DNA of 64,000 nucleotides from Nocardiopsis ansamitocini (GCF_030268225.1 NZ_BSQG01000007.1:158359-222358); one strand, 5' to 3'; counted from the stretch's first letter, positions 25,338-36,889 are shown. Numbers and translations: made by a program. Notes: generated by a model not told the origin, from the sequence alone.

Positions 25338-26054
25338 TCAGGCTCCGCTGTTCCATTGAACGTAGGCGGGCACGACGTCGTCGGTTCGCCAGTCGGGACC
25401 GACGGGGACCGACACCACGCCCTCCACACCGCTGACGCGCCTGACCAGTTTCTGGGCCTCGCTGCGCCGCTCCACGGTTCCCGACAGGGTGACCACACCG
25501 TCGTGTACGGCCGCTGCGGGGTGCTCGATGCGGATGCTCCGCATCGCGACGGCCAGTTCGGCCTGGACCGTTTCGGTGATGTCGTCGTCATCGTGGAGGA
25601 ACACCAGGAGCAGGTTGCGTCGACTGATCATTCCTTTCAGACACCCCGAGTCGTCCACTACCGGCAAGTGCCGTATTCCGCATCGTTCGATGAGCCGCGC
25701 CGCCTCGACCACGGAGGCACCGGTGCGAATCGTCACGGCGGGGCGGGTCATGAGATCGGCGGCCCGCCGCCCCGCGGCCTTGGCCGCCGGAGGGGATGCC
25801 TGTAGACCGGTGCCGCGCAACCGGTCGCGCAGCCGGGACCGCACTGGAGGCCGGTAGGCGTCGTCTTCCTTGAACTCCTCCTTGTACAGCAGGTCTCCCT
25901 CCGAGACCACTCCGATCACCCGGCCGTCCCGGGCGATCACCGGAAGCGCACCTACTCCGTACTCCACCATCGTGGCGACGATCTTCTTGTAATCGGCTTC
26001 CTCGGTCACCGAGACGACCCTCGTCGTCATGACCTCGCCGACAGTGCTGTCCAT
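25338..26054 (-). CDS. CBS-pair protein with C-terminal BON domain
   Basis: 238 residues. Two CBS domains: VGEVMTTRVVSVTEEADYKKI... GVVSEGDLL (about 5-65) and ADLMTRPAVTIRTGASVVEAARLI... CLKGMISRRNLL (about 97-155). A BON domain fills the C terminus (AVAMRSIRIEHPAAAVHDGVVTLSGTVERRSEAQ). CBS pairs bind adenine nucleotides; BON domains may bind membranes or other ligands. The mycobacterial DosR regulon contains a CBS protein (Hrp1). A candidate DevR box lies 142 bases upstream. Confidence 0.88.
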   Translation of the reverse strand: MDSTVGEVMTTRVVSVTEEADYKKIVATMVEYGVGALPVIARDGRVIGVVSEGDLLYKEEFKEDDAYRPPVRSRLRDRLRGTGLQASPPAAKAAGRRAADLMTRPAVTIRTGASVVEAARLIERCGIRHLPVVDDSGCLKGMISRRNLLLVFLHDDDDITETVQAELAVAMRSIRIEHPAAAVHDGVVTLSGTVERRSEAQKLVRRVSGVEGVVSVPVGPDWRTDDVVPAYVQWNSGA

Positions 26055-26195
26055 GCCGCCCCCTTGTTTTCGGCCGGACCCGGGCCCGGCCGGTAACCGG
26101 AAACGCCGCCGCCCCCGACGGACAGCGACCTGCTCTCCTCCTCCACTCTCCTCCGATCACGCCGTACCGGGGAGAGTCCTCCGTGCCTTCGTCGA

Positions 26196-26209
26196 GGGAC
26201 CTTCGTGCC
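26196..26209 (-). promoter_or_regulatory. Candidate DevR box upstream of the CBS-BON gene
   Basis: GGGACCTTCGTGCC, read on the minus strand as GGCACGAAGGTCCC, matches the GGGNCGAAGGTCCC pattern with full half site GGTCCC. It lies between the CBS gene start (26054) and the stop of the upstream USP gene (26269). Confidence 0.55.
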
Positions 26210-26268
26210 ACTGCCGTTGCGGATCGTCCCCGAGCGCTTCCGTGTCGGAGGCCCCACCCGAGTCGTCG

Positions 26269-27165
26269 TCAGGAGCGGTCTCCGGCGTGCACGACCATCA
26301 CGGGGCAGCGCGCGTGCGACAGCACTGACTGGCTGATCGACCCAAGGAGCATTCCGCCGAAGCCGCCCCGCCCATGCGACCCGACCACGAGCAGGTCCGC
26401 CTTTTCCGATTCGGCGGCCAGTACCTCGGCGGGGTGACCGGAGACCGCCTTCTCCCGCACAGCCACGTCGGGGTGCAGCTCCCTCTGTCCGGCGAGCGAC
26501 TCCGACAGGTGCCGGCGGGCCTCCTCCAAGGCGGCGCCTCTCTCAGGCACACCGGAGAACCCCGGGGGAGGGGTCTCCAGGGTGCGGAAAACACCGTGTG
26601 AGGCGTGGTCGTACGCGGTCACCGCGTGCACGGTCGCCCCACGGGCGGACGCCTCGGTGAATCCCCAGGCGGCTGCGACCTGCGCTGTGTCGGAACCGTC
26701 GACGCCCACCACCACGCGGCCGGTGGCGGAGCGGGGTTCCCGGGTGACGACGGTGACAGGACATGCCGCCCTGGCGGCGAGCTCCAGGCCGGTGGAGCCG
26801 AGAAGAACAGCTTGAAGGCCGTGCAGACCACGTGAGCCGACGACGACGGTGTGCGCGTTCTCGGCCTCCAGGAGCAGGGTGGGGGCGACCCCGCCGGTGA
26901 TGTGTACGGCCTCGACGGTCAGTTCCGGGGCACGTCGACGGACTTCGTCGGCGGCGGCGGCCACAAGCCGCCGGGGAAGTTCGTCGATGTCGAAACCCGG
27001 GAGGTCGCGCGGGATCGTGTGGTGGAGAGGCCACTCGAACGCATACACGATGCGCAATCCGCGGTGCGTCAGGAGGGCCTGGTCGGTGGCCCAGGCGAGG
27101 GCGCGTTCGCTACCGGGCGTCGCGTCGATCGCCGCGACCACGGGCTCGGTGCTGTTGTGGGACAC
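26269..27165 (-). CDS. Tandem universal stress protein
   Basis: 298 residues, two Usp domains. Each has the ATP-binding signature G-2x-G-9x-G(S/T): GSRGLHGLQAVLLGSTG in the first and GSHGRGGFGGMLLGSIS in the second, with VVAAIDATPGSERAL and VVVGVDGSDTAQVAA Walker-like beginnings. GTG 27165 has GAGGAGG 5 bases upstream; the frame extends 6 codons further without a ribosome site. Such tandem USPs are hallmark members of DosR regulons. It follows devR by 64 bases and could be co-transcribed with it. Confidence 0.9.
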   Translation of the reverse strand: MSHNSTEPVVAAIDATPGSERALAWATDQALLTHRGLRIVYAFEWPLHHTIPRDLPGFDIDELPRRLVAAAADEVRRRAPELTVEAVHITGGVAPTLLLEAENAHTVVVGSRGLHGLQAVLLGSTGLELAARAACPVTVVTREPRSATGRVVVGVDGSDTAQVAAAWGFTEASARGATVHAVTAYDHASHGVFRTLETPPPGFSGVPERGAALEEARRHLSESLAGQRELHPDVAVREKAVSGHPAEVLAAESEKADLLVVGSHGRGGFGGMLLGSISQSVLSHARCPVMVVHAGDRS

Positions 27166-27229
27166 GGGTGCCTCCTCGAACACTCGAATCGCTCCGTTTC
27201 CGGTTCCCGCCGTCTGCGGGAGGATCCCG

Positions 27230-27937
27230 CTAAGGGGGCGGTGTGCTCCCGCTTCCAGATGGTCGTTCCTGGTCGTGCCGGGTGCTTTCGGCTTTGAGTC
27301 GTGCGGCCAGTGCGGCGGCCTGGGTGCGGCGTTGCATGTCGAGTTTGGCCAGCACGGTGGAGACGTGGTTCTTCACCGTCTTCTCCGCGAGGAAGACCCG
27401 TTCGCCGATCTGGCGGTTGGTCAGCCCCTCGCCGATGAGGGTGAAGATCCGGTGTTCGCGCTCGGTCAGCTCCGACAGCGGGTCCTCGCGGGTGGCGTCC
27501 TGGCGGATGCGCTCCATGATGCGGGCGGTGCTGCGCGGGTCCAGCAGGGACTGTCCGGCTGCGACGGTGCGCACCGCGCCCACGAGGTCGGAGCCGTGGA
27601 TCTGCTTGAGGACGTATCCGGCGGCGCCGGCCATGACGGCTTCGTAGAGGGCGTCGTCGTCGGAGTAGGAGGTGAGCATCAGGCAGGCCAGGCCGGGCAG
27701 TTGGGAGCGGACGTCGCGGCAGACCTCCACGCCGCTGCCGTCGGGCAGGCGCACGTCCAGGACGGCCACGTCGGGTCGGGTCGCGGGGATCCTGGCGAGT
27801 GCTTGGGCGGCGGTGGCGGCCTCGCCCACGATCACGATGTCGCCCTCGGCCTCCAGCAGGGCCGCCACCCCGCGGCGCACCACGGCGTGGTCGTCGACCA
27901 GGAACACCCGGATCACGTCGTCACCGGTCTCTTTCAC
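27230..27937 (-). CDS. devR: DevR/DosR-like NarL-family response regulator
   Basis: 235 residues. Receiver domain: acidic pair FLVDDHAVVRRG, phosphorylated Asp in VAVLDVRLPDG, MLTSYSDD and YVLKQ. LuxR-type HTH: LTEREHRIFTLIGEGLTNRQIGERVFLAEKTVKNHVSTVLAKL. The recognition helix AEKTVKN is the same as in mycobacterial DosR, whose Lys and Asn residues contact the GGGAC half site; this supports the proposed GGGAC-containing boxes in this island. GTG 27937 has AGGAGG 8 bases upstream. The cognate kinase is most likely the DevS-like protein one gene away. Confidence 0.9.
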   Translation of the reverse strand: MKETGDDVIRVFLVDDHAVVRRGVAALLEAEGDIVIVGEAATAAQALARIPATRPDVAVLDVRLPDGSGVEVCRDVRSQLPGLACLMLTSYSDDDALYEAVMAGAAGYVLKQIHGSDLVGAVRTVAAGQSLLDPRSTARIMERIRQDATREDPLSELTEREHRIFTLIGEGLTNRQIGERVFLAEKTVKNHVSTVLAKLDMQRRTQAAALAARLKAESTRHDQERPSGSGSTPPP

Positions 27938-28037
27938 GTGAAAGCCTCCTCGGGGTGCTGTGCCGTACCGGAAGGCCCGCACCCGTCTGGTCCTTTCCGC
28001 ACGCCTACCGTGTCCCCGGCCCTCGGGAGCCCCTCCG

Positions 28038-28718
28038 TCATGGGTGCCCTCCGAGGACCCTGCGCCCGGTGATCTTCGTGGGAACGATCATGACCAAGAG
28101 GTCCCGCTTTCCGGCGGCCCAGGGCCGGACGGGCGCGGTCGCCCGCAGCGCGGACAGTTCGGCGGTGTCGCGCACGGCACGCGCCCGGCCGGTGATCAGC
28201 ACGCTCCACCCCTCGCTCGTGGCGCCGTCGAGCCTGTCCGTCTCGAAGCAGACGTCGATGCCGATGGCGTGCTCGGCGATCATTCCGTGCGCGGCCGTGC
28301 GGAAGACGACTCCGTTGCCGGCTATGAGGAAGTTGACGGGAAGTACGGTCGGCGCGGTGTCCCCGGCCACGGTGAAGGCGATGCGCCCCACCCCGCCCTT
28401 TCCGATCAGCTCCATGCACTCCTGCGAGTCCAGGGAACACAGGCGGGGATCCGGGATCCGGGTGCTTGCCGATCCCGCCGGTTCCTCGAATCCCGCCCCC
28501 AGCAGTGAGTCCGGACTGGTGTGCAGAGCGTCGGCCAATCGGTTGAGTGCGGCCCTGCTCAGGTTGGGGGGGTTGTGTTCCAGGTAGTCGATGTATCCGA
28601 GGGCCATGCCCGCACGCTCGGCGAGCTGCGGTCGGGTCAGGCCCAGTTCGATGCGACGGTGCGCCACCCTTCTGCCGAGGTCGTCCCGCGATCTGTTCGA
28701 ATCATTCGTCACGTTCAC
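28038..28718 (-). CDS. XRE helix-turn-helix fused to PNPOx-like flavin/split-barrel domain
   Basis: 226 residues. N-terminal XRE HTH (about 10-70): LGRRVAHRRIELGLTRPQLAERAGMALGYIDYLEHNPPNLSRAALNRLADAL. C-terminal pyridoxamine-phosphate-oxidase-like split barrel (about 90-220): ECMELIGKGGVGRIAFTVAGDTAPTVLPVNFLI and GIDVCFETDRLDGATSEGWSVLITGRARAV. Start GTG with GAGGGGG upstream. It lies between devS and devR. The fusion suggests a regulator that senses flavin, F420 or heme through the barrel; ligand and target are unknown. A candidate DevR box is 73 bases upstream. Confidence 0.85.
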   Translation of the reverse strand: MNVTNDSNRSRDDLGRRVAHRRIELGLTRPQLAERAGMALGYIDYLEHNPPNLSRAALNRLADALHTSPDSLLGAGFEEPAGSASTRIPDPRLCSLDSQECMELIGKGGVGRIAFTVAGDTAPTVLPVNFLIAGNGVVFRTAAHGMIAEHAIGIDVCFETDRLDGATSEGWSVLITGRARAVRDTAELSALRATAPVRPWAAGKRDLLVMIVPTKITGRRVLGGHP

Positions 28719-28790
28719 CGTTCCCCCTCGGAGCGCGTGTGCTCGGACACCCCTCCTCAGCTGATGTCCGCAACGTCACTGTTCCAACCA

Positions 28791-28803
28791 GGGCGAACGT
28801 CCC
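28791..28803 (-). promoter_or_regulatory. Candidate DevR box upstream of the XRE-PNPOx gene
   Basis: GGGCGAACGTCCC, a 13-bp variant of GGGNCGAAGGTCCC lacking one central base, lies 73 bases before the GTG start and after the devS stop. Confidence 0.45.
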
Positions 28804-28868
28804 GGATTGTCGTCTTGCGCGATTTCTGTCGAGGTGGTGTCGACGGAGCAGGGCCCCGGACCGTCGGT

Positions 28869-31811
<2,943 letters not shown>

Positions 31812-31815
<4 letters not shown>

Positions 31816-32312
31816 CTCTTCTCGGCCGCGTTTCCGACGAGCCCCGGTCGCGATGACGCGGACTCCTGCTGCATCGGCAAGGGGATAACCACGACAGGGC
31901 ACGAAGCGGTGCGGACGCATGCCGACGTGGTCGGGCCCAGGGCCGGGGACGTCGGGGAAGAGTGCTCCGGCGCTCCCAGTACCAATAGTGCCGCGCTGGT
32001 GGCGGCCTTGTTCAGGGCCCGGGCGGCGAGAGCGTCGTAGACCAGGACCTGGAGGACACGGGTTCCGCTGCCCTTGGCCTCTTCGGCCGCACGGTGGAGT
32101 TCGTGGATGGCGACCGCGTGTTGGGCGGTGGTGTCCCCGTCGGCTCCCGCGTATTGGGCACGTGGGAGCCGGCCGTCATCGAGCGCGCGCACGATCCACA
32201 GCTCGCAGTCGCGCAGGCGTGCTTCGCGGGCAGCCCAGTCCAAAGCCACGGTCGCTGGCCTCGAACCGTCGTAGCCGACGACGATCGCTTCTGCCGCGGA
32301 TGTCTCGTTCAT
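31812..32312 (-). CDS. Single-domain universal stress protein with degenerate ATP site
   Basis: 166 residues, one Usp domain: IVVGYDGSRPATVALDWAAREA, ALLVLGAPEHSSPTSPALGPTTSACVRTASCPVVVIPL. The G-2x-G-9x-G(S/T) ATP signature is replaced by GAPEHSSPTSPALGP, so nucleotide binding is doubtful. ATG start after GAGAGG. Co-transcribed and coupled with the Acg-like gene, the same neighbourhood relation as in mycobacterial dormancy loci. A perfect-palindrome DevR box candidate lies 140 bases upstream. Confidence 0.85.
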
Positions 32313-32451
32313 CGGGTGAACCTCTCGTGTGTGCCGCCAACGTCCTTGTCGGAGCCGCCGCCGCAGGAGCGGATGGTCGGCCGCCGAGCCTTCCTGTCCT
32401 CACTCCATCCGATGGCCGGCAGCTCGGCCAGGGCCTGACGGTTGCCATGAC

Positions 32452-32465
32452 GGGGACAGAGGTCC
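32452..32465 (-). promoter_or_regulatory. Candidate DevR box upstream of the USP-Acg pair
   Basis: GGGACAGAGGTCCC: perfect GGGAC/GTCCC half sites with a 4-base centre. It is the site closest to the mycobacterial DosR half-site GGGAC and lies 140 bases before the USP start. Confidence 0.6.
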
Positions 32466-32495
32466 CGTCGACGTTTCGGCCCCCCGCAGGGCCGG

Positions 32496-34010
32496 TCAGT
32501 CGGCGGTCAACAGGGGGCGGCTGGGGAGCCACTGGGCCACCGGCGGACTGGGCCTGGCCACTGCCAGCATCTCCTCCAGCGCGGCCCGCACACTGTGTGA
32601 GGTGTCCACGCACGTCGCGTCGGGCCATGGTGCGAAGGTCGATGACACGGCTCGCTCGATCGCGGCGTCGGCGTCGGAGAGGCAACCGTCCCTGGGACGT
32701 TCGGCCAGACGCCGGGCCACGGTCGCGGCGGGCGCTGTGCAGCGGAACTGCGTGAAGTCGGCGGCGTTGTCCTCGGCGGTCATCGCTGCGGCCTGCCGCC
32801 ACGAGGCATCGGCCCAGCAGGCGTCGAGCACGACCGATTCTCCGTTGGCCAGGAGCAGCCCCGCGCGTTCGAGTATTTCGGTGTAGACCCGCCTGCTCGT
32901 CTCCGCATCGTAGGGACCCTCCCCGAAGGCGGCGGCGGAGGAGGCAAGGGGAGAAATCCCGCACTGTTCCTTCCGGACCCGGTCACTGCTGATGAGTACC
33001 GCCCCGAGCAGGTCGGCCAGTCCACCGGCGACCGTTGTCTTGCCCGTTGCGGGCGTACCGCCGACGACGACCAGCCGTACCGCTCCGTCGCGCAGGTGTC
33101 CGAGGGCGATGTGTTCGAGCAGCCGTGCCTGCGGCCCTGCCGAGCCGTCGCCCTGGGTGTGGCGCAGACAGGCGACCTTGGCGCGCACGAGCGCCCGGTA
33201 GGCCACGTAGTGGTGGTGGAGCGACGCGGGTGCGGGGTCGCCGGTGAACTCGGCGTAGAGGCGAAGGAACACCTCGGCTGCCCCGGCGGCGCCGAGCCGT
33301 TCCAGGTCCATCGCCAGGAAAGCCGCGTCGTCCAGCGCGTCGACCCAGCGCAGCCGGTCGTCGAACTCCAGGCAGTCCAGGATGCGCGGGCCGTCGTCGA
33401 GGCAGAAGATGTCATCGGCGAGCAGGTCGCCGTGTCCGTCGATGACGCGCCCTGCGTCGACACGGGCGGTGAACAGGGCCTGCCGACCGTCGACGAACCG
33501 TAGGGCCAGCCGTTCGATCTCCTCGGTCTCCCCGCCCAGTACCTCGCCACGAAAAGGGCGGATCTGGTGGAGACTGGCGGCCCATCTGCCCCGAAGCGCG
33601 TCGGTCGACCCTTGCTCACGGACCTCCGGGCCGCTCGGCGCGCGGCTGTGGAACGCGGCCAGGAGGCGGGCGACGGCGCGTAGTTCGCCGCCGAGATCGC
33701 GATCGCCGTGCACCAGGGTGGACAGTCGGCGCGACTCCGGCATCCGTCGCATCGCGATCAGGTGATCGAACGGTCGTCCGGTGGAGTCGACGACATCGAG
33801 CACGCCCTCGTACACGTCAGGGGCGAGACGGCTGTTCAGTTCGACCTCGCGCAGGCAGGCGGCCAACCGCAGCTCGCGCGTACTGTAGTCCAGGAACCCG
33901 AAGTCCTTCGGTTTTTTCAGCTTGTAGGCCTTTTCCCCGATGAGGACGACCACGCCCGCATGGGTTTCCCGGATGTCCGCGTAGCGAGCCCCGGCAACGT
34001 TTGGCTGCAT
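32496..34010 (-). CDS. Two-domain kinase: APH-like fold plus P-loop AAA kinase (Rv2004c-like)
   Basis: 504 residues. N-terminal half (about 1-300) looks like an aminoglycoside-phosphotransferase/choline-kinase fold: IGEKAYKLKKPKDFGFLDYST and the catalytic-loop-like VIDGHGDLLADDIFCLDD...ILDCLEFDD. The C-terminal half carries a P loop VVVGGTPATGKTTVA (about 318) and LISSDRVRKE of the AAA_33/zeta-like kinases. The same architecture is the mycobacterial DosR-regulon protein Rv2004c. Substrate unknown in all cases. ATG 34010 (MQPNVAG) with GAGGA 6 bases upstream. It follows hsp20 by 70 bases. Confidence 0.85.
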   Translation of the reverse strand: MQPNVAGARYADIRETHAGVVVLIGEKAYKLKKPKDFGFLDYSTRELRLAACLREVELNSRLAPDVYEGVLDVVDSTGRPFDHLIAMRRMPESRRLSTLVHGDRDLGGELRAVARLLAAFHSRAPSGPEVREQGSTDALRGRWAASLHQIRPFRGEVLGGETEEIERLALRFVDGRQALFTARVDAGRVIDGHGDLLADDIFCLDDGPRILDCLEFDDRLRWVDALDDAAFLAMDLERLGAAGAAEVFLRLYAEFTGDPAPASLHHHYVAYRALVRAKVACLRHTQGDGSAGPQARLLEHIALGHLRDGAVRLVVVGGTPATGKTTVAGGLADLLGAVLISSDRVRKEQCGISPLASSAAAFGEGPYDAETSRRVYTEILERAGLLLANGESVVLDACWADASWRQAAAMTAEDNAADFTQFRCTAPAATVARRLAERPRDGCLSDADAAIERAVSSTFAPWPDATCVDTSHSVRAALEEMLAVARPSPPVAQWLPSRPLLTAD

Positions 34011-34080
34011 GTGTTGTCCTCTGCCTCGAAGCGCCGTCGCGCGAGGGACCTGCACGAACACCCCCGCGCGGTGTCCGCGT

Positions 34081-34494
34081 CTACTCGGTGGAGCTGATGG
34101 GGACTCGGCGGCTTTCCGTTCCCTGTTGGGCGAGGCCGAGGCTGACTTCGAGAATCCCTTTCTCATACGTCGCGGTCACGTCGTTCTCGTCGCAGTTCTT
34201 CGGGAGCGCGACGGTGCGGGTGAACGAGCCGTAGCGAAATTCCGAACGGCGGCCTTCCCGGTGCTCCTCCCGCCGTTCGGCTTCGATGGTCAGCCGTCCG
34301 GGCGATACCGTCACAGCGACGTCCTTGTCCGGATCGATGCCGGGAAGTTCGGCCCGGATGACGTAGTGCCCGTCGCGCACGACGTCTTCGACGCTGATGT
34401 CCGACAGGTGCCGGAACGGTAGGAGCGGGGATTCGAGCAGTTCGGTGAGATCGGGCATGAATTGGTGTCCTTCGCGACGTGCGAGCGTGTCCAT
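34081..34494 (-). CDS. hsp20: Small heat shock protein Hsp20 (HspX/Acr-like)
   Basis: 137 residues with an alpha-crystallin domain (about 35-125): ISVEDVVRDGHYVIRAELPGIDPDKDVAVTVSPGRLTIEAERR, REGRRSEFRYGSFTRTVALPKN, and a short C-terminal tail RRVPISS in which a VPI segment stands at the IxI/V anchor position. ATG 34494 follows GGAGGAGA. ATP-independent holdase; HspX is the best known DosR target in mycobacteria. Divergent from a USP gene across a 458-base regulatory region with several box candidates. Confidence 0.92.
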   Translation of the reverse strand: MDTLARREGHQFMPDLTELLESPLLPFRHLSDISVEDVVRDGHYVIRAELPGIDPDKDVAVTVSPGRLTIEAERREEHREGRRSEFRYGSFTRTVALPKNCDENDVTATYEKGILEVSLGLAQQGTESRRVPISSTE

Positions 34495-34587
34495 GGTCTC
34501 CTCCGTCGTTGGTCGGTGTCCTCTCCTGCCCTCCCAGTCCACCCCCGTGACGCCCGGGGCGGCATGGTCCGTTCGTCTGCCCGGCCA

Positions 34588-34601
34588 GGGCCGAAGGTCA
34601 C
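34588..34601 (-). promoter_or_regulatory. Candidate DevR box upstream of hsp20
   Basis: GGGCCGAAGGTCAC lies 93 bases before the hsp20 start and matches the GGGNCGAAGGTCCC pattern at 13 of 14 positions. Confidence 0.6.
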
Positions 34602-34609
34602 TCTCGTCG

Positions 34610-34657
34610 GTGTCCGGGTGTCCGGGTGTCCGGGTGTCCGGGTGTCCGGGTGTCCGG
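34610..34657. repeat. Six perfect copies of the octamer GTGTCCGG
   Basis: GTGTCCGG is repeated six times without a mismatch, immediately beside the hsp20 box. The 48-base array is not coding and could vary in copy number by slippage, changing promoter spacing. Confidence 0.97.
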
Positions 34658-34852
34658 CACTACGGCCACCGCGGCGCAAAGTCCCTTTCGTTGAACTTTC
34701 GGTGCTTCTGGTGTCGGGGAGTCGTCCTGCGGGACATGGGGCGGCCGGTCCCGGCGACCGTCCGTGAGCGGGGAAGCCGGCCCTCCACGCCGCTGTGCGG
34801 GACCTGTCGGCCCTTCGCGTCCGGTGGGTGCGTGTGGCACGCGGAGACGACC

Positions 34853-34870
34853 GGTGACTTTCGAAGTACC
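34853..34870 (+). promoter_or_regulatory. Near-palindrome upstream of usp (variant DevR box)
   Basis: GGTGACTTTCGAAGTACC is an 18-bp inverted repeat with two mismatched pairs, 82 bases before the usp start. Its GACTTTCGAAGT core resembles the mycobacterial GGGACTNNNAGTCCC plan more than the other sites do. Confidence 0.45.
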
Positions 34871-34952
34871 GGGAGAGGACCTCGGACCGTTGGTGGTGAG
34901 GGCCGCAAAGGTTGAGGCTTGTCCCAGGAGCATCGAGTGCGAGGGGGTTGTG

Positions 34953-35810
34953 ATGAAGAGGGAGATTCTGGTCGGGGTGGACGGATCGGGGACCGGACTG
35001 AGGGCGGTCGACTGGGCTGCCGGTGAGGCGGCACGCCGTGGATGTGCTCTGCGGTTGCTGACCGCGTTCGCCCTTCCCTCGGGCGAGGCCGCGTTCGTGT
35101 GGCCGGAGGACGAGATCCGGAAGAACTCGACAGCGGTCCTGAGGGAGGCGGAGGAGCACGTCCACGAAATCGCCCCTGGCACGGAGGTCGCCTCGACCAC
35201 TGTGATCAGTGCGCCGGCCGCCACGTTGGTGGAGCTGGCAGAGACGGCGCTGATGGTGGTCGTGGGGCTACGAGGGAGAGGAGGGTTTCCCGGCTTGAGG
35301 ATCGGTTCCGTCGCCTATCAGGTCGCCGCTCACTGTTCGGTGCCGGTCGTGGTGGTCGGTCCGGAGCCTGTCGTCGACTCCGAGGCCGAGGTCGTCGTCG
35401 GACTGGACGGCTCCGAGTCCTCCGAGGACGTCCTGGCGGAGGCGTTCGAGTGGGCTGCCCTGACGGGCACGCGGCTACGTGCGATCCGAGCCTGGACCGA
35501 TCCGATGCTTCCGGCGCCGGCCATGCGACCGATGCTCTACGACACCGATCGGGTCCGGGAGGCGGAGGCCGCCGCACTCCACCACGCGCTGTCGCCGTGG
35601 AAGTCCAAGTATCCGCAGGTGGAGGTTGTTGCCCAGGTAATGGAGCAGCAACCGGTCCACGCCTTGGTCGATGCTGCCGAGCACGCCCGCCTGCTCGTCG
35701 TGGGGGCGAGGGGCAGGCGCGGGTTCAGCCGGTTGGCCCTGGGGGGAACCGCGCACGGATTGCTGCACCACGCGCCGTGCCCGATCATGGTCGTCCACAA
35801 GACGCCTTGA
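34953..35810 (+). CDS. Tandem universal stress protein
   Basis: 285 residues, two Usp domains (ILVGVDGSGTGLRAVDWAAGEA and VVVGLDGSESSEDVLAEAFEWAA). ATP signatures GLRGRGGFPGLRIGSVA and GARGRRGFSRLALGGTA are both intact. ATG 34953 follows GAGGGGG. It is the only plus-strand member of the dormancy island and is divergent from hsp20. Tandem USPs of this type (Rv2623-like) slow growth by binding ATP in mycobacteria. Confidence 0.9.
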   Translation: MKREILVGVDGSGTGLRAVDWAAGEAARRGCALRLLTAFALPSGEAAFVWPEDEIRKNSTAVLREAEEHVHEIAPGTEVASTTVISAPAATLVELAETALMVVVGLRGRGGFPGLRIGSVAYQVAAHCSVPVVVVGPEPVVDSEAEVVVGLDGSESSEDVLAEAFEWAALTGTRLRAIRAWTDPMLPAPAMRPMLYDTDRVREAEAAALHHALSPWKSKYPQVEVVAQVMEQQPVHALVDAAEHARLLVVGARGRRGFSRLALGGTAHGLLHHAPCPIMVVHKTP

Positions 35811-36556
35811 CCCGACGTGATCGGAGAGGGGATTTCTCCGAAGAACGATTGCCTGAGCGAGGTCGACGTCGACGAACCGGGCTTTCTCCGGCCTCTCGGG
35901 CTCTCGGTGTGAATACGGATCGAAGCTGCCGAAGACCGCGTCGTCAACGGCGGTAGGTGGTCGGGCCGAGTCGGCGCGGCCCCATTGAGGGACCGGTATG
36001 GAACGGAGCTGTGACCCCGTCTCGGCTTGCGGGGTTTGCCGGCCGGGCGTTGCGGAAATCCTGGTTTCCAGGGCATTCAGCCGTTTCTTTTGCGGCTGCT
36101 GCTGCCCATTTCTTCGCCGGGCGTCGGGGCCTCTCCCCTCCGATGCCGTCGGGCTCTCCGCGTTTGCCCGAGGTGTCTGGAAGTCACGCGGAACCGTCGT
36201 TTTCGCTACGGTCCCAAAGTTGCTCTTCCGGTGGAGAGGGAAGCTCGGGTCGACGGTGCCACTATGGGGAGCGGTGGGAAAAATGATTAACGCGCGGTCG
36301 ATTGGAAAGGTGGTCCGAGGGAGACGCGTCGACTGAGGCCGCCGTCCTTCTCGGCTTCCCTGTGGCAGGGGCGGTCCAATGGGGGGTTCGGCGTGTGATG
36401 GGCAGTTGGCCAATGGGGGAGTCCTGTATCTCCTTGGAGCTTAAAATATAACCTTTCAATATTTCCTTGGATCATGTAGAAATAGCTTTCTCGGGGCGTG
36501 CGTGTAGGCTATATTGATCTTGTAGGGAATAGTAGATTTGTTTAAGGAATAACTTC
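35811..36556. other. Long intergenic region with AT-rich lsr2 promoter
   Basis: 746 bases. Frames seen here lack ribosome sites and family resemblance. From about 36435 the sequence becomes strongly AT-rich for this genome (CTTAAAATATAACCTTTC, ATATTGATCTTGTAGGG, GATTTGTTTAAGGAATAAC), ending in the lsr2 ribosome site. Lsr2 binds AT-rich DNA, so this stretch may be an autoregulatory binding region. The remainder holds nothing I can name. Confidence 0.6.
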
Positions 36557-36889
36557 GTGGCGCAAAAAGTCCAGGTAATGCTCATTGATGACCTTAACGG
36601 GGGAGAGGCCGAGGAGACCGTCTCTTTCGCTGTGGATGGTGCCACCTACGAGATCGACCTCAGTGGGGACAATGCCGCTGCGTTGCGTGAGTCGCTCGCG
36701 CCGTTCGTCGATGCCGCTCGCAAGGCTCCGGCCAAGGGGCGCACGGTGCGCGGGGCCAAGCAACGCACCGCACCCGGTCGGGAGCGCAGCTCGGAGGTTC
36801 GCGCCTGGGCCAAGGCCCAGGGGAAAGAGGTCAGCGAGCGAGGCCGGATCCCGCAGTCGATCATGGACGAGTACGAAGCCGCCCACTGA
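36557..36889 (+). CDS. lsr2: Nucleoid-associated silencer Lsr2
   Basis: 110 residues, full length. N-terminal dimerisation domain (MAQKVQVMLIDDLNGGEAEETVSFAVDGATYEIDLS...) and C-terminal DNA-binding domain with the minor-groove RGR hook (KEVSERGRIPQSIMDEYEAAH). Lsr2 bridges AT-rich DNA and silences acquired genes and biosynthetic clusters in actinobacteria. GTG start with AAGGAA 8 bases upstream. Single gene; a hairpin follows 26 bases after the stop. Confidence 0.96.
   Translation: MAQKVQVMLIDDLNGGEAEETVSFAVDGATYEIDLSGDNAAALRESLAPFVDAARKAPAKGRTVRGAKQRTAPGRERSSEVRAWAKAQGKEVSERGRIPQSIMDEYEAAH

Larger units (their letters stand above)
34495..34952. promoter_or_regulatory. Divergent regulatory region between hsp20 and usp
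   Basis: 458 bases without a gene. It contains a DevR-box candidate near hsp20 (34588), a six-copy octamer repeat (34610), a GGGACTTT half site read on the minus strand in CAAAGTCCCTTTCG (about 34678-34692), a looser GGGACCTGTCGGCCC palindrome (34799-34813) and a second box near usp (34853). The crowding of GGGAC half sites makes this the most likely strong DevR-responsive promoter pair of the island. Confidence 0.55.

Noticed and set aside
27965..27980. ACCGGAAGGCCCG before devR as an autoregulatory box
   Set aside because: Only one half resembles the proposed box; too weak to list as a site.
35475..36413. 312-residue minus-strand frame near usp and lsr2
   Set aside because: Runs through the usp gene in antisense and lacks any motif.
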